NCBI GenBank assembly: GCA_958299035.1
Contig: CATQJL010000001.1
Location: 17,157,433 to 17,221,432 of the forward strand
From: Cylicocyclus nassatus
Lineage: Eukaryota > Nematoda > Chromadorea > Rhabditida > Strongylidae
Direction of reading: 5' to 3'
Length of the DNA: 64,000 nucleotides
The notes under the pieces were generated by a model that did not search any database, was not told the origin of the DNA, and saw only the letters and a list, made by a program, of their open reading frames with translations. The position numbers and the translations under genes are program-made. Of this stretch, positions 33,030-45,800 are shown in pieces. Position 1 is the stretch's first letter; each line of letters begins with the position of its first letter.

Positions 33030-33981
33030 CGATAACATGTTATTCGTTAGCAACGTCAGATAGGCCCAGCGTGGAAAATATTGTCATTAGACATGTTACT
33101 TTCGTCCGAAAGGTAAGCTAACTACTTTTGCACTTAATGCAAAGACCTACTACTTGTTTGCTCATATTAGGAACGTTCTTCAAATAATCTGCAAATTGAG
33201 AAATTAAGAGTCATCCAAAATTTCGTTTATTTCCATTTTCGTTTTCAATATTTCAGACTGGAGAAGACCATTCAGGCTCAAATCACTTTTATGAAAGTCA
33301 CGAGGCTCAGGCTATTGAATGTATGCATTCTTGTTGCTTTCCCTCGCACGTAGTAGCGCAAACTTAGCATGTTACCATAACCCGACGTTTTATTTTTACT
33401 TGTTTGTATTTTATTTTCATTTGTTTGTCCATCATTTTTTGTTTTCCAGTATTTTTCTTCCTAGAAGAAACGATTTTGAATAAAAAGCTTGCTGTGAAAG
33501 GTCAACCAATAGCAACGGTATAAAAATGTATTTAGATGTGAAGTCTTTTGAGCAATAGTTACTTTGAGCACAACCACTGGAGCGAAAAATGGGGCAAAGA
33601 TTTTGGCTGGCTCCTAGTTCCATACTTTAATGATTATTTGCAGCAGGGTTATGATGTAGGTGTATATGGAGTAGTGCTTTGTATTGACTTTGTATTGAGT
33701 ACAAGCTAGTTCACTTTTGAAATATAGTTAACCAGTTCAAAATGGCCAGTTCACTTGGATGACCCAATAATGGGAACCGTCAGAATTCGCCAAAACTTGG
33801 CCCGAAGGGGCTATTTGACATGATAATAAAGAGTGTGTTACTAATTATGATCGGCAAAACCTTTATGTCATGCCTACGGGCAAACGAAAATGCTGGGGAG
33901 TGGGTATCGAAGCATGACATAGGAGGAGGAGGGGGGAGGTCGTATACGGCGGTTGTGTGCCACACCTCTTACTCCACCCTG
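33030..33981 (+). repeat. Partial hAT-like copy lacking its left end
   Basis: Aligns to the core of 28,980-31,600 (TAGGCCC, GCACTTAATGCAAAGACCTAC, GACTGGAGAAGACCA, CACGTAGTAGCGCA) without the nested MITEs. It ends GGAGGTCGTATACGG, GTGTGCCACACCTCTTACTC, CACCCTG. It is either an older copy into which 28,889-33,021 inserted, or a tandem partner. Confidence 0.6.
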
Positions 33982-34058
33982 AGTCTTTGTCTTTGAGGGG
34001 AGGTGTTTATATGCTAATTGATATGATACGATACGTCACTTGCTTATGTAAACTATTA

Positions 34059-34998
34059 GGTTGTCCGGAAATTAATGCAGGTTTTGGATTCCAACCGCAG
34101 TAAGTCATACACTTCTCATTTCTAAGTAGGTTGCAAGGTACTGTTCGATAGAGCAAAGCAAGCTCTACAAGATGACTATCTTGCTTTAGCAACAGCATCC
34201 ACCACAAGTTTCGAACCAAAAACTAAAAAGATTCAACTACCCGAAAAATTAAGAAAAATCGTAATTCTGTTTATAAAAATCCTACAAAATTTCTAACTTG
34301 CTCACGTAAACACAATCCACATAAGACATCTATATACGCCGTTGCCGTATTTTTCCTCTGTTAGAAGATAAGAAAACGGGAATTTTCATGCATTTGCCAA
34401 AATGGTGCTGTGCCATTCCCACATAAGTAGTTGCATACTACAAACATTTAGAAGTACAAAGGTAAATTTCCAGCCTTCTACAAGCTTTAGTTCTCGAGAA
34501 ATTTGAATTTTAGCTTGGACCACATGACTAAGGAAAACTGTATTCGATATTTCTCGAAAACTAAAGCTTGTAGAAGGCTAGAAATTCACGTTTGTACTTC
34601 TACAGATTTGTAATACACATCTACTTATGTTGGGACGACACAGCATCACTTTGGCATAAGCATTGAAACTTCTGTTTTCTTGATTTCTAACAGAGGAAGA
34701 AATACGGCAATGGCGTACATTGATGTCTTGTGTGGATAGTGTTTACGTGAGCAAGTTAGAATTTTTGTAGGATTTTTATGAACAGAGTTACGATTTTTCT
34801 CAATTCTCAGGCAGTTGAATCTTTTTAGTTTTTGGCTAGAAACTCGTGGTGGATCAGAGCTGTTGCTAAAGCAAGATAGCCATCTTGTAGAGCTTGCTTT
34901 GCTCTATCGAATGGTGTTTTGCAACCTACTTAGAAATTGGAAGTTTAAGACTTATTGCGGTTCGAATTCAAAACCTGCATTAATTTCCGGACACTACC
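34059..34998. mobile_element. Mariner-type MITE
   Basis: TA-flanked. The left end GGTTGTCCGGAAATTAATGC is mirrored by GCATTAATTTCCGGACACTACC. The arms extend several hundred bases and include AGATGTCTTGTGTGGA-type and CTTGTAGAAGGCT matches around a centre near 34,530. Confidence 0.8.
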
Positions 34999-35006
34999 TA
35001 ATATTA

Positions 35007-36343
35007 GGTCGTTCCGGAAGTAATGTCGTTTTTTTCAAAGGTACGCCATATCTCGTGGAACGAAGATTTGTAAAAGATCTTGGTAGCATTCGGTGCAGCA
35101 TTTCATCCTCTTTCTAGTGGCTATAATGTCATTGCATAATAATCAATGAGCTTCCAAAAAATTACCAAAATCTGCGACCTATGCTTTTTGAGAAGATCAA
35201 GTTTCCCAATTTTTCTACATTTTTGTAAACAACCCTCGGAAGGAGTTCAAATAATGCGTGGATAGAGGAAACCCTACAGGAAACAGCATCATTTTTCTCT
35301 ACTTTCTGCTGTTCACAATTTTTGTATAGATTTTTTATTGGAACCACCGAATTTTAGCAGGCTCGTCGCAGACACAAATGCATCAAAGACCAGTGAGTCT
35401 TCGGATTTTGAAACATACAGAGATGAATTATGGTTTTACATTAATTTCACGAAACAAATGAGCGTTTCCTCAGACTAGCAACCTTCGGAAACTTCGGGTA
35501 CAGCCTGGAGCGCTTTGGAGAGACTGAATTATGATGATTTTATCCCGAAAAACTTTATGAATCGGAAACCAAAAACAACTAATAGAAAGAGGAGAAAAAG
35601 CTGCGTCGAATGACACCCAACTTGCTCGCGGGTTTTTTTTGTGAGGTTTTAGCTGATCAAATACGGAATTTGATAGCATTAGAAAATTGGTTTCAGAAAT
35701 TCTGACAAGGGAATGGTCAGAAGTCGAAGTGGCCAAACCAAACAAGCTGTGTGCCGTTCAATGCAGTATAAAACGGACTTCGAATATGCCTTTCTTATCT
35801 GCTTCTCGCTTCTGTGGACGAAGCTACAAGCAGTATTATTGTAATAAAATTGCACATAAAAACTGCGAGATTGAGCACATTGTTACTTTCAGCTCAGCTT
35901 TAGGCTTTAAGAACAAAGTAAGTGAGCTGTATGTTTTGGCCCAGCATTAAGCCGAACGTGGCTCTGTTACGGCCAAATTTTTACTTCTACGCATAATTTC
36001 TTAGCAAAATAATGGCTTTTAATTACCCTTGTAAGAGGCGGGCTGAGGAAAAGAAAAAATTGTTTCGTATCCTATAGGGTTTGCTCTATCTGTACATTAC
36101 TTGCACTTCTTCGGGGAATCAGTACAAAAATTTGGAAAATTAACCGAACTTGACTATGGCAAAAAGCATGAGTCGTAGATTTTGGTAATTTCTCGAGAGC
36201 TCATTGAATATTATGCAATGTCATTACAACCACTAGAAAGAGAATGAAATGCTGCATCGAATGCTACCAAGATCTCTTACAAATCTTTGTTCCACGAGAT
36301 GTGGCGTACCTTTGAAAAAAGCGACATTACTTTCGGAATGACC
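35007..36343. mobile_element. Mariner-type MITE
   Basis: TA-flanked, with left end GGTCGTTCCGGAAGTAATGT and right end GCGACATTACTTTCGGAATG then ACC. Six bases separate it from the previous MITE. Plus-strand ORF 35,687-35,950 and the minus-strand ORFs fall inside the palindrome and show no family match that I recognise. Confidence 0.8.
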
Positions 36344-36834
36344 TAATATATGGCTATAAGCTGTGCCAGTGGTACATTTCTCAGTCTTATCACTTGACCA
36401 CTCATATAAAAGCTTCTCTGCATCCGCTATACAGTAGTGATCAGGGTGAGATGTCATAGATTTAATTGGTCATCGAATAGCACATGTTCAGATATTGATG
36501 TGCACAGTGGTAACCATAGGCATAATCGGCTGGCAGCACTCAAAGACACGTCACTCTCACCTCCTTCCAAATTGGAGCGGTCACAATAACAGAAGTCCTC
36601 ACAGGTAAAATCAAAATTTACTTCAACTAGGTAACACAGTTCTCCATCAAGTAAGTAGCTTCATATTAGTTAGCAGAGATTCAAAGGCGCAAATGGAAAG
36701 AGGTGCGTGTCGGGAAAAGGCCATAATGCTGACCTGAAGTTTTTTCTTTCCTTTTACAAAACGTTAGCCTAGAAGTAATAGAGATTTTTGAGTATGTATC
36801 TTATGTTCATTAACGTTTCCACAATGTATTCTAG

Positions 36835-39800
36835 TGTTAAGCAAGGAAAAGAAAATCACTGGAAAAACAACCTCGACTTTCATCCTTTCGAAAACTCCTG
36901 CAAATTTGCTATTCCCAGAGTCTACGCACCAGATTTCATGGTAAGTTTTGATTTGGACGGAAAGCACATGTAGCAGATGTAAAGAAATTATAATGAAAAG
37001 ACATAAATGCGTAGGAAACCAAATGAATTTATGAATGGTATACCATAAGCATCTATAGCTCTGAGCTTGCAGTGAGCATAGAGCAAAGCCCATTTGTGTC
37101 AAGCAAAATTAATCACGTTTTTACCACTTTCCCTTCGACTTCTTGGCGGACTCAATAACTCAACTTTCAGGTTTTATCTCTTTCTTTTATTCATTTCGAA
37201 ATGGCATACCATTTAACAAAGCAGAGCAAGTTCTAGGATGTAGTTACCAAGCGTCCTCTCAAATCGTATTTTACATAAATGAGGCTTTAATGGTAGTTAT
37301 GTATTCCCCCCCCCCCCTACAAAACATCCTGGAAATTTCCCAATCTTATATATAAAGCTGAATGTCTGTTTGTCTGTCTGTCTGTATGTCTGTCTGTCTG
37401 TCTGTATGTCTGTCTGTACGTATGTTCCGAATAGAAAATTCCATTTCTGAACCGATCCGGACCAAACTTGGCACACATACACTACGGGCCCCGGCGGGTG
37501 TCATAGGCTTCTTTTCGTCATCGATCGATATCGATTTTATCGATTTTTTGCAAAATTTGAGCTACGGGCTGGGAGTTGGCACAGGGGGTAATCGAGCATG
37601 CTGATTACGAATACAACATTAGTTTTTAAAATCGTGCATTACATTTTATCGATTTTTTTTGCAAAGTTTGAGCTACGGGGCTGGGATTTGGCACAGGGGG
37701 GTAATCGAGCATGCTGATCACCCCCGTGGGGGTGATCAACATGCTCGATTACACCCTCCTGCCAAATTCCAGCCCCCTAGCTCAAATTTTGCAAAACAAA
37801 TCGATGAAATCGATTAAAGTAATGCACGGTTTTGAAAACTAATATTGTATTCGTAATCAGCATGCTCAATTACCCCCCTGTGCCAAATCCCAGCCCCCTA
37901 GCTCAAATTTTGCAAAAAATCGATAAAATCGACATCAATCGATAACGAAAAGTGGACTGTGACACCCACCGGGGCCCGGAGTGTATGTGTGCCAAGTTTG
38001 GTTCGGATCGGTTAAGAAATGGAATTTTCTTTTCGGAACATACGGCGGAGCCGGGTATGCCAGCTAGTCAGCTATAATTATAGGTTGGTGCAAAAATGGC
38101 CGTTTTGCAAGTTCTCAATTTGACGTGCTATAACTTTCTAAAAAAATCTGCATTGTCGAATGCGGTGAAGACAATAAGAAGCATCAAATTTTTTGCAATA
38201 CAGCGCACATGGAGCTGTACTTACACTTCGGACGGGTAGAAAGATATGGATTAAAAAACAGAGATGATTTCTTTCTAAACCCTTGTATTTGACAAATCAT
38301 AACTTCCTTCGGAGTTTGTTAATATAAATAATGAGTTGCCTATCTTGCAGCCGCAAGCCAGAGGACAAAAGGAGATGGAAAGGGCTTGGGCAAAGAAAAT
38401 CTGCAAAGAAGAAAAAGAAATATAAAATTGCTGGTTCTTTCAAGCATCAGGTTTCAAAGTCCCAATTATAGTTTTCTAATTTTTCTCGCACTGTACAAAT
38501 GAAAGTTGTTGCAAAAACTGTCAGTGGCGTGCCCCACCCTTACGCTTGCAGAAATGAAGAAAGCTTTGGCGATTGCCTCTTTCGGAAGAAATTTATGGGC
38601 CAGAAAATGACCAAAACGGCAAACCATGTTGAGGCGTCGATATCTCGGTCTACATAATTTCTGAACTATGCTAAAAGTACGCATAATGTATACAATCTCT
38701 TTTGCATACAGTAGCTAATATTTCGGAGAAGCGCCCTCATTCGGCTCGAATTCTGACTTAAAAAGTGAATGCAACTAAATGACTTTGAATGCTGTCATTT
38801 GAAGCCCGGTAACTTTTAGGAAATTGATGCTGGTAAGCGGCTTTAACCATCGGTAGATAGAGCATGAAAAAACCTTCTCAATGACATGCTGAAGTTATTT
38901 TAAAGAAGAATTTTTATTGGAAAAAAGTTGTCTTGAAAAAGACTTGAAAAGACGGCCATTATTATTGCAACAACCTAATACAACTATTCACTTTCCACAT
39001 TTTTCCCATGGTTAGAAATAGACAAATGACTGCAATAAATGGATAAAAAATCAAAGATATGGTATACTCAATACCCGAGCATGAGCATGCGCCGAAGCAC
39101 TCTAGTTCGTTGTCGTAAAACTACCGAATGCGTTCGAACCTATCGCAGTGATTTGCAAGGGCTAACTGCTTACCAGATGTGCTTTTATCCTCCCAGATAG
39201 CCCTGGTTCCAATTTCTCGGAGGGTAGTGGAATTCTTAGCCCAAAGGCGGAATCAAACCTCGGACCGACTTGGTCATAGCTGCGTCTCATACACCAGGCC
39301 ATTCCTCTCCGGACAAATAGAAGATGAGAGTAAAATCAAACTCGGCCCTTAGCGGTCCTGTCCTGTTCTTTTCACATACGTTATTATATGGCACATAGAT
39401 TTAAGGAACGATCATATATTTGTTCCCTATAAACCCATAGATCTAGAGAGATACTGATTTCAAGGTTAAAATCGGAGGATTTCACGAAACAAGCTAATTG
39501 CCAAGACCTACAGAGTAGCCCCACGGAAAAACAAAAAATCAGAAATTTTGAAATCGCCTTTAAAACACCGTTGAAAAAATGCTGGCGTTTGACGGCACAA
39601 GACTGCCAATGATCAAAAGATGAGGACGCGAACCAAGCTAAAGCACCAATCTACACTGAGAAAGTACTCGTTAAAAGTAGGCTTTTTATGGAAGATTTCA
39701 TGGCTGCTGCATAGCTACTGGCTTTGGGTCATTTATCATGCCTGAATAGTAGCACAAAAAAGAAACGTCAGCATTGATTCACTGTGTTCCTAAACGTTTC

Positions 39801-42800
39801 CTGTATGTTGAACCGAAAGTTCTTTCGCACCAAATTCAAAAATTCATAACTTCTCTTTTTTCCAACCTTTGACTGCTTTTATTTTTGTTATTTTTGTATG
39901 AAAGAAAGTCATGCTCTTTATAATGACGTATTAGCTGCTTACTAATGGTCATCTGTTGCATAGATAAGAGCAATAGAAAAAAATTGGTCAAAATTTGAAT
40001 TTTCTGTGTGAGGTCATAAAAAACTGCAAAAACTTGCAAACACTTGAAACTTGCAACAAAAATCGGAGCAGTCAGTATCACAGGTTATTAACAATGCAAA
40101 GATTGCGCCGATTGAGGGTCTTTAAAAAAGTCTTAAAAAGTTGAGGTCTTCGTGCAAGCAGTACAAAAGGGCGAATTTGATTTACTTTGGCATTTTTCAG
40201 AGAAATCATAACTTTCCATAGAGACGCTCAATGGGCTAAACTTTCACAGTTAGAAAGAGCTGGTGAAATAACCTATAACATTGACTGCTCCAATTTGTGT
40301 TGCAAGTTTTTGATTTTTTATGACCCTACACAGAAAATTCGAAATTTGACTAATTTTCTTCTATCTCTCTCCTATCTATGCAAGATGATCAGTAGTAAGC
40401 GGCTAAGATGTCATTATAAAAAGCATGAATTACTTTTTCTTATAAAAATGAAAGCATTCAAATCGGCTGAAAAATTCAGAAGTTATCAATTTTTGAATTT
40501 GGCGCGAAAGAACTTTCGGTTCAACCTAATATTTTTTATACAAGATAAAACTTGTCGACCTCAGCATTGCTCACTTTTATAAAATGTAGAAACATGAATA
40601 AAAACCCAATAGAAGAAATTAGAGCACTGTTCAAGCTTTCAAGTCAACACGATTTTTGAAGGTACCTTCTATTCAAGTTTAAGATTAGTGAGATTTCGAT
40701 GAGTTAACAGCGAGACTATTAACTAATAGTTACTCTACTTTAGCAGCGAAAAGTAAATTGTTAAACGACAAATTGCTTCAAAAGCAAATGCAGCAAGGGT
40801 GCAGGGCAGGGCCACTCTCATGAAGTGAGTGGTCAAGTAATGAACTGACTAAGCTTCAAGCACAGAATTGCTAAACATCGCTTATCGCGATGAAGACATC
40901 TTCGACGTTTCTGGATATTTTGAAGTTCTTTTGGGGCTCACTATCTTCAGATCAGACGTGAGGTGGGTGGAGCAATTCCTGAATTGCCGTTAGGCCTAAA
41001 GCATACCTCACGCGATTTGACCAAATCGCGAGGTTCGCGCGACTTGGCGTTCTGCCAAATTTCCATAAATTCGTCGTGGGCGGTTTTCAAATGCATAAGC
41101 GCGTAGCTTTTGTAAGTTTCTGCAAAAGGATCAGGTCCTATTAAACGGAAGGGCGGTAGCGACGAATTTCAAACAGTCGCTTTTGAGCCGAATCGCGCAG
41201 CGACTGAAATCGCGTGAGGTATGCCTTAGGCCTTACGGCGAAGATTGGTTGAACACTTTTTAAAAGCTATGTGTTGTAGACGGAAATCTCACTAGCTTCA
41301 GCTTTGGAGGACGGTGCGTCCAAAGAACAATTCGCACGCTATAGTAATCATCACTATTCTGCTTACAAAACAAAAATAAACGACGTCAACAAGATTGACA
41401 CCTAAATTTAATTACAGCGTACAAAAGCAGAACGCTTGCGGCAGCTGCAGTGCCCATATGAAGATGTTGATCTTGCGACTATGGACAGCGAGGGATACAT
41501 GTACGTTCATCCGCATTACGGCAACTACCCAAAATATCTCGTAGACGTGAAATGCAAGGTAAGCATCATCTCGGTCCGTTTCATTCGTTTTTTGCTAGAT
41601 TTCTATGACTAGAAAAAATGTTTAAGGTTGTATTTCTGGAAGGAGGACTAAGGAACAACAGCACAAGGAGTGGGAAAAATTATTTGAATGAGGTTGCCGA
41701 AGTAGAGGTCTTTGCTTCAATTCAAACAACACACGTCTACCGAAACAACAAGTGCATACTACCTTCTTTATAGGCACCTGAAAATGTGAGATTTTTCGTC
41801 AATGGAGATGCTTTTTACATTCGCTGCTTCAGCAACGGCACGAAAATATATGAGCAGGTCTTTCCTGGTATAAGAGACTTAGATAAGCAGCCTAAGCAGG
41901 TAGCAATGTGAGCAATGGCGGCTTCTGATTTTAGCATGTTTAAGATATATCTAGCTAGAGACATGAAGTCATTCGATGATTTTGGCATAAAACGTTACGC
42001 AGAACCGAAGAAAAAGTTTGATTTGCGTTATTCTATTGATGTACTTTGTCTCGAGTCAACCTCAAGAACGATGTTTATGCGTCACTTACCTCGAACTATG
42101 GAGACTATGAACAAACTAGGATATGAGCTTTTTTATGGCTACAACAAGGTGACTTTGACCTCTTCTTTAAAAAATTCTCCTGTTTAGTTGTTTATTATGT
42201 GTGCATCTGCATTGATACTCAAGCGATAACTTTACCACTAACAAAATCTTTTGAAACTGCTGGGTTAATGTATTACCCCCTAGTGGCGTCGGTACTTGAG
42301 CAGGCGTAGAAGAAATTAGTAGAACATGTGATCTCCATCTCCTAATCTGAGCGGCTGTAAATCTATCCTCTATAAAAGTTGTCCAACAAGGCTGTCTCGC
42401 AGTTTTTGACCACATGTGTATTCAATACCAACAACCACTAGCGTTCACGGAATACCTGAAATCTCTGCATCACTAGAGTTACGGATGGCACTGATAATGA
42501 GTAGTCGATATTGGCCTACCACTGAAAAGGTAACTAGAAATGAGTGGGCTTTGATAGCTAAACAAGCTATAAGGGCACCGCGCAAAATTCGGTGAAAGAA
42601 TAAATCTGCCAAAGTCTTGCTTGCGCACGTACAGTCCTTTTTCGAATACAGCAGGACATATGCTAAAGCGATAGGGTTCCTTCATACTACGCCGCGTACG
42701 CCACGCACGCCACGCACGCAGCGTAGGCCGTCGCCGCTGCAGCGCAATGGAAATATGCTCACGGCAGCAGAGCTCCACTTTTTTTGATGTATCTCTATAT

Positions 42801-45800
42801 TTGCTGCACACTCGTGTCCCTCAATAGTGTTCCTTCACATTATGCATTTCTTCTTCTCTTTTGCTTTGTTTATCCTGTCTATCCTTTGTCTATATCAATG
42901 ATTGATGGAATGACTTAGGTCGTTGTGCTCCCTCTACATTTGAGTTTCACATTTTGTATCGTAACTGACTGCACATTGCGTCATCTGGTTGTATATTGGT
43001 AGTATTGGTTATATGGTTGTATAGTCGAGTAGATTCAGCGGTAAATATAGTGTGCTTGCACAGAAGGTGAAATGCGGTAAAATTTGCGCGTGAACAAGTA
43101 GCCATGCCAGTACTGCGGGAATCGTGCGCGAGCAATTGGCCGGCGTCACAGTCGAAGCTATTTCTTCACGCGCAAATTTTACCGCATCTCACCTTCTGTG
43201 CAAGCACACTATATCTACCGCTGAATCTACTCGACTGTATGTTGTATCTGGTTGTATATTTGCGCTGTTAACATCCCCTTACAAACCAACACTGGATGAA
43301 AAGGATTTCTCTTCTTCATATTTCTATACTTCCATTGCGCTGCAGCGGCGTACGCGGCGTACGTGGCGTACGTGGCGTACGCGGCGTAGTATGAAGGAAT
43401 CCATAGTCTGCCACTAAAATGAAAAACGGTAACACTGAATTCTGGTAACACCTGTAACGCGGGTAATGTATGACCGAGGCAAATGCAACCGACAGAAGAA
43501 ACTGACGCACATATGCATCTTTTTGAGGACGACAGATCTCCAGAATCTTTACTTATGATAACGCGCTAAGTCTGTTTTTCTTTGCATGCATTCATTTTCT
43601 TCTGTCACAATATATGTAGAGCGGATTACAGAGAAGCTCCCGGGCCAAGTGCTTGCTCAAAAAACCCTAAAAGCCTTGAGGTTACTACAAGATGGAGTCC
43701 GGGCGGATCCAAAATGCAGTCATGCTAATCCATTCGGCTTTTGCTTAACAAAACTTGTTAGATATTCGACTTTTTGCGAAGTCATGGATTTGTTTGACAA
43801 GCGAAGCTGCAGGCCACAGACTTTAATTCGAATGCTGCCAAAAATTTGTATTTGTGTGAAAAATGGCACCAAAAAATGATTGCGTTGTTGGTTTGTCACT
43901 GTTTCACCTAACAAATCGAGATGATTTTTGGTCGGAAATGTAGCCATAGTCTTTACCATCACCATCTTTATAACTACTGTCAAATAGAAATGATTGATAC
44001 TGATTTGAGTTCGCATTTGTTCTTCTGCAAAAAAATTTTTTTCACCCGAAGTCACAAATCTTACATGGAAAGGCTTTGGGATGAGTAGTTTGTTAGAAGT
44101 GATTTGTGATGTCCAGCGTAGCGCGTGCCTGAAGTTATGATCATGCAAATATGAGTGAGGCTTACAGATATTAGAGCCAGGCGAACCTTTACGGAGGTAA
44201 TGTCCTGGTAACAAATGTTTGACATTTTTGGCTGTAGAGGTACAAATATCAACCAGAGAATGAGTTTAAATAGGTCGCTCTTCAAGTACGGCTTTTAAAA
44301 GACATAGTATTTTTATTTCCATTGGTTGAACTCGGCACAAGTGGCTTACGGGGCAAGCTGGATATCGTTTCGGAGTAAAAAGCAGGGGGAATTTCGTTGA
44401 AGCGGAAACCCCAATTCTTCCCCCCCCCACACACACACACACACAATCGCCTTCTGCCTTTATGTCACCCATCTTTTAAAGAAGACGAAAATTGTCATTT
44501 CTGCCTTTTTGATCTGTCAAAACCAAAAATTTCCTGTTTCAACTGGTTCGCCGGTTAAGCGCGCGAATTCAAACTTGCCTCGAAATACAAAAGACTTTTA
44601 CAGCGAAGAGAATATGAAATGACAACAAATTGGTGTGTAGATGGGCAAAGTTGGGACTATGAGCGAAAAATTATGAAAAAATTATGTGAAATGAAAACGT
44701 GGCAATCCTTTTCAGCAGTTAAGTGGCTTTCCAGTCACCTGAGGTTGCTGTAAAAAAAGTCATATATCTCCCTTTCTTCCATAATATTCTCACATTCTTA
44801 ATATAGCCTTGTTTTCATCAAAAACCCTACAACTGAGTTTTTGAAGCTCTCCAAAACTCCTCTTCCTCGTCTAGTTACAGGCCTCCAAACATTTTGTATG
44901 GCGGCGACAACCTTGCTCCAAGCGCGCAAGGGTGCGCGCCAGACAAAGTATGCCGTCAATTCGGAGATTACAAACATTTTTAGTTTTTTTTTTCGTCTGT
45001 TCGATGTGGCTTTTATGCCTTGTTCCATTACTTTCCGTTATTCGTTTTTCTATTCATGATCGCATCATAGGTGATGTCGTATTTTTGTGCCGAAGTCTAC
45101 AAGGATTTTTAAAAATTGAAAAAGCCACCTCATGCCGAGCCTTGGGTTGAACAACTATAATAAAACATAAGGTGCTTTCATCACAGTCAGCACTGCAATA
45201 GAAAACATAAGGACGATTACAATAATTTATGATAACTTATTAAGTAGCAGCAACAAGCTATGGATATCATAACTATACTATCACATAACTATAACTCATA
45301 TAAACGTCCTCAAGAGTTTCCAAAGTTTTTATGATGTCATAAACAATTCAGATTGGAGACAATTCGGAAGTCAATCTTGTGCCTATCCTTGTTGGTGATA
45401 TTCCAGAAGCTCTTGCAGAACCAAAATTAGATAAATTTGGAGATATAAATATTGACTGGGTTCTACCATCACAACGTAAACTAGACCCAGACAATCTACC
45501 GTTCCTTTGGAAGATGATGAAGAAAGGTAAACTTGATTTACTTGCTGCTGTTTTCCGAAAGTCACTTTAGAATATTGATCTCCACTGCGTGCTTAGAACA
45601 AAAAAGATAATTTACTACATTGTGATTTGCTGCTGCAACATCTCAGTATTAAGTATCTTTAGAATTTGGATGCCGCTCAATGCTCAATGAGGATATCGGA
45701 AGATTAGATCTTGGCTTATTTTGGTATCCATCAGAACAATTTATCCCTGGTTTTACCTCACCTCCTGCAGATCATTTTTATCGTGCTTACTACATTGCTG

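Noticed and set aside
28889..33981. Reading 28,881-33,029 only as a tandem duplication rather than an insertion
   Set aside because: The core does resemble 33,030-33,981, but the inverted CAGGGTCAAGC ends and two other copies with 8-bp duplications favour insertion. The tandem alternative is not fully excluded.
44421..44446. C8-(CA)n tract as a regulatory element
   Set aside because: It is an ordinary microsatellite with no supporting context.
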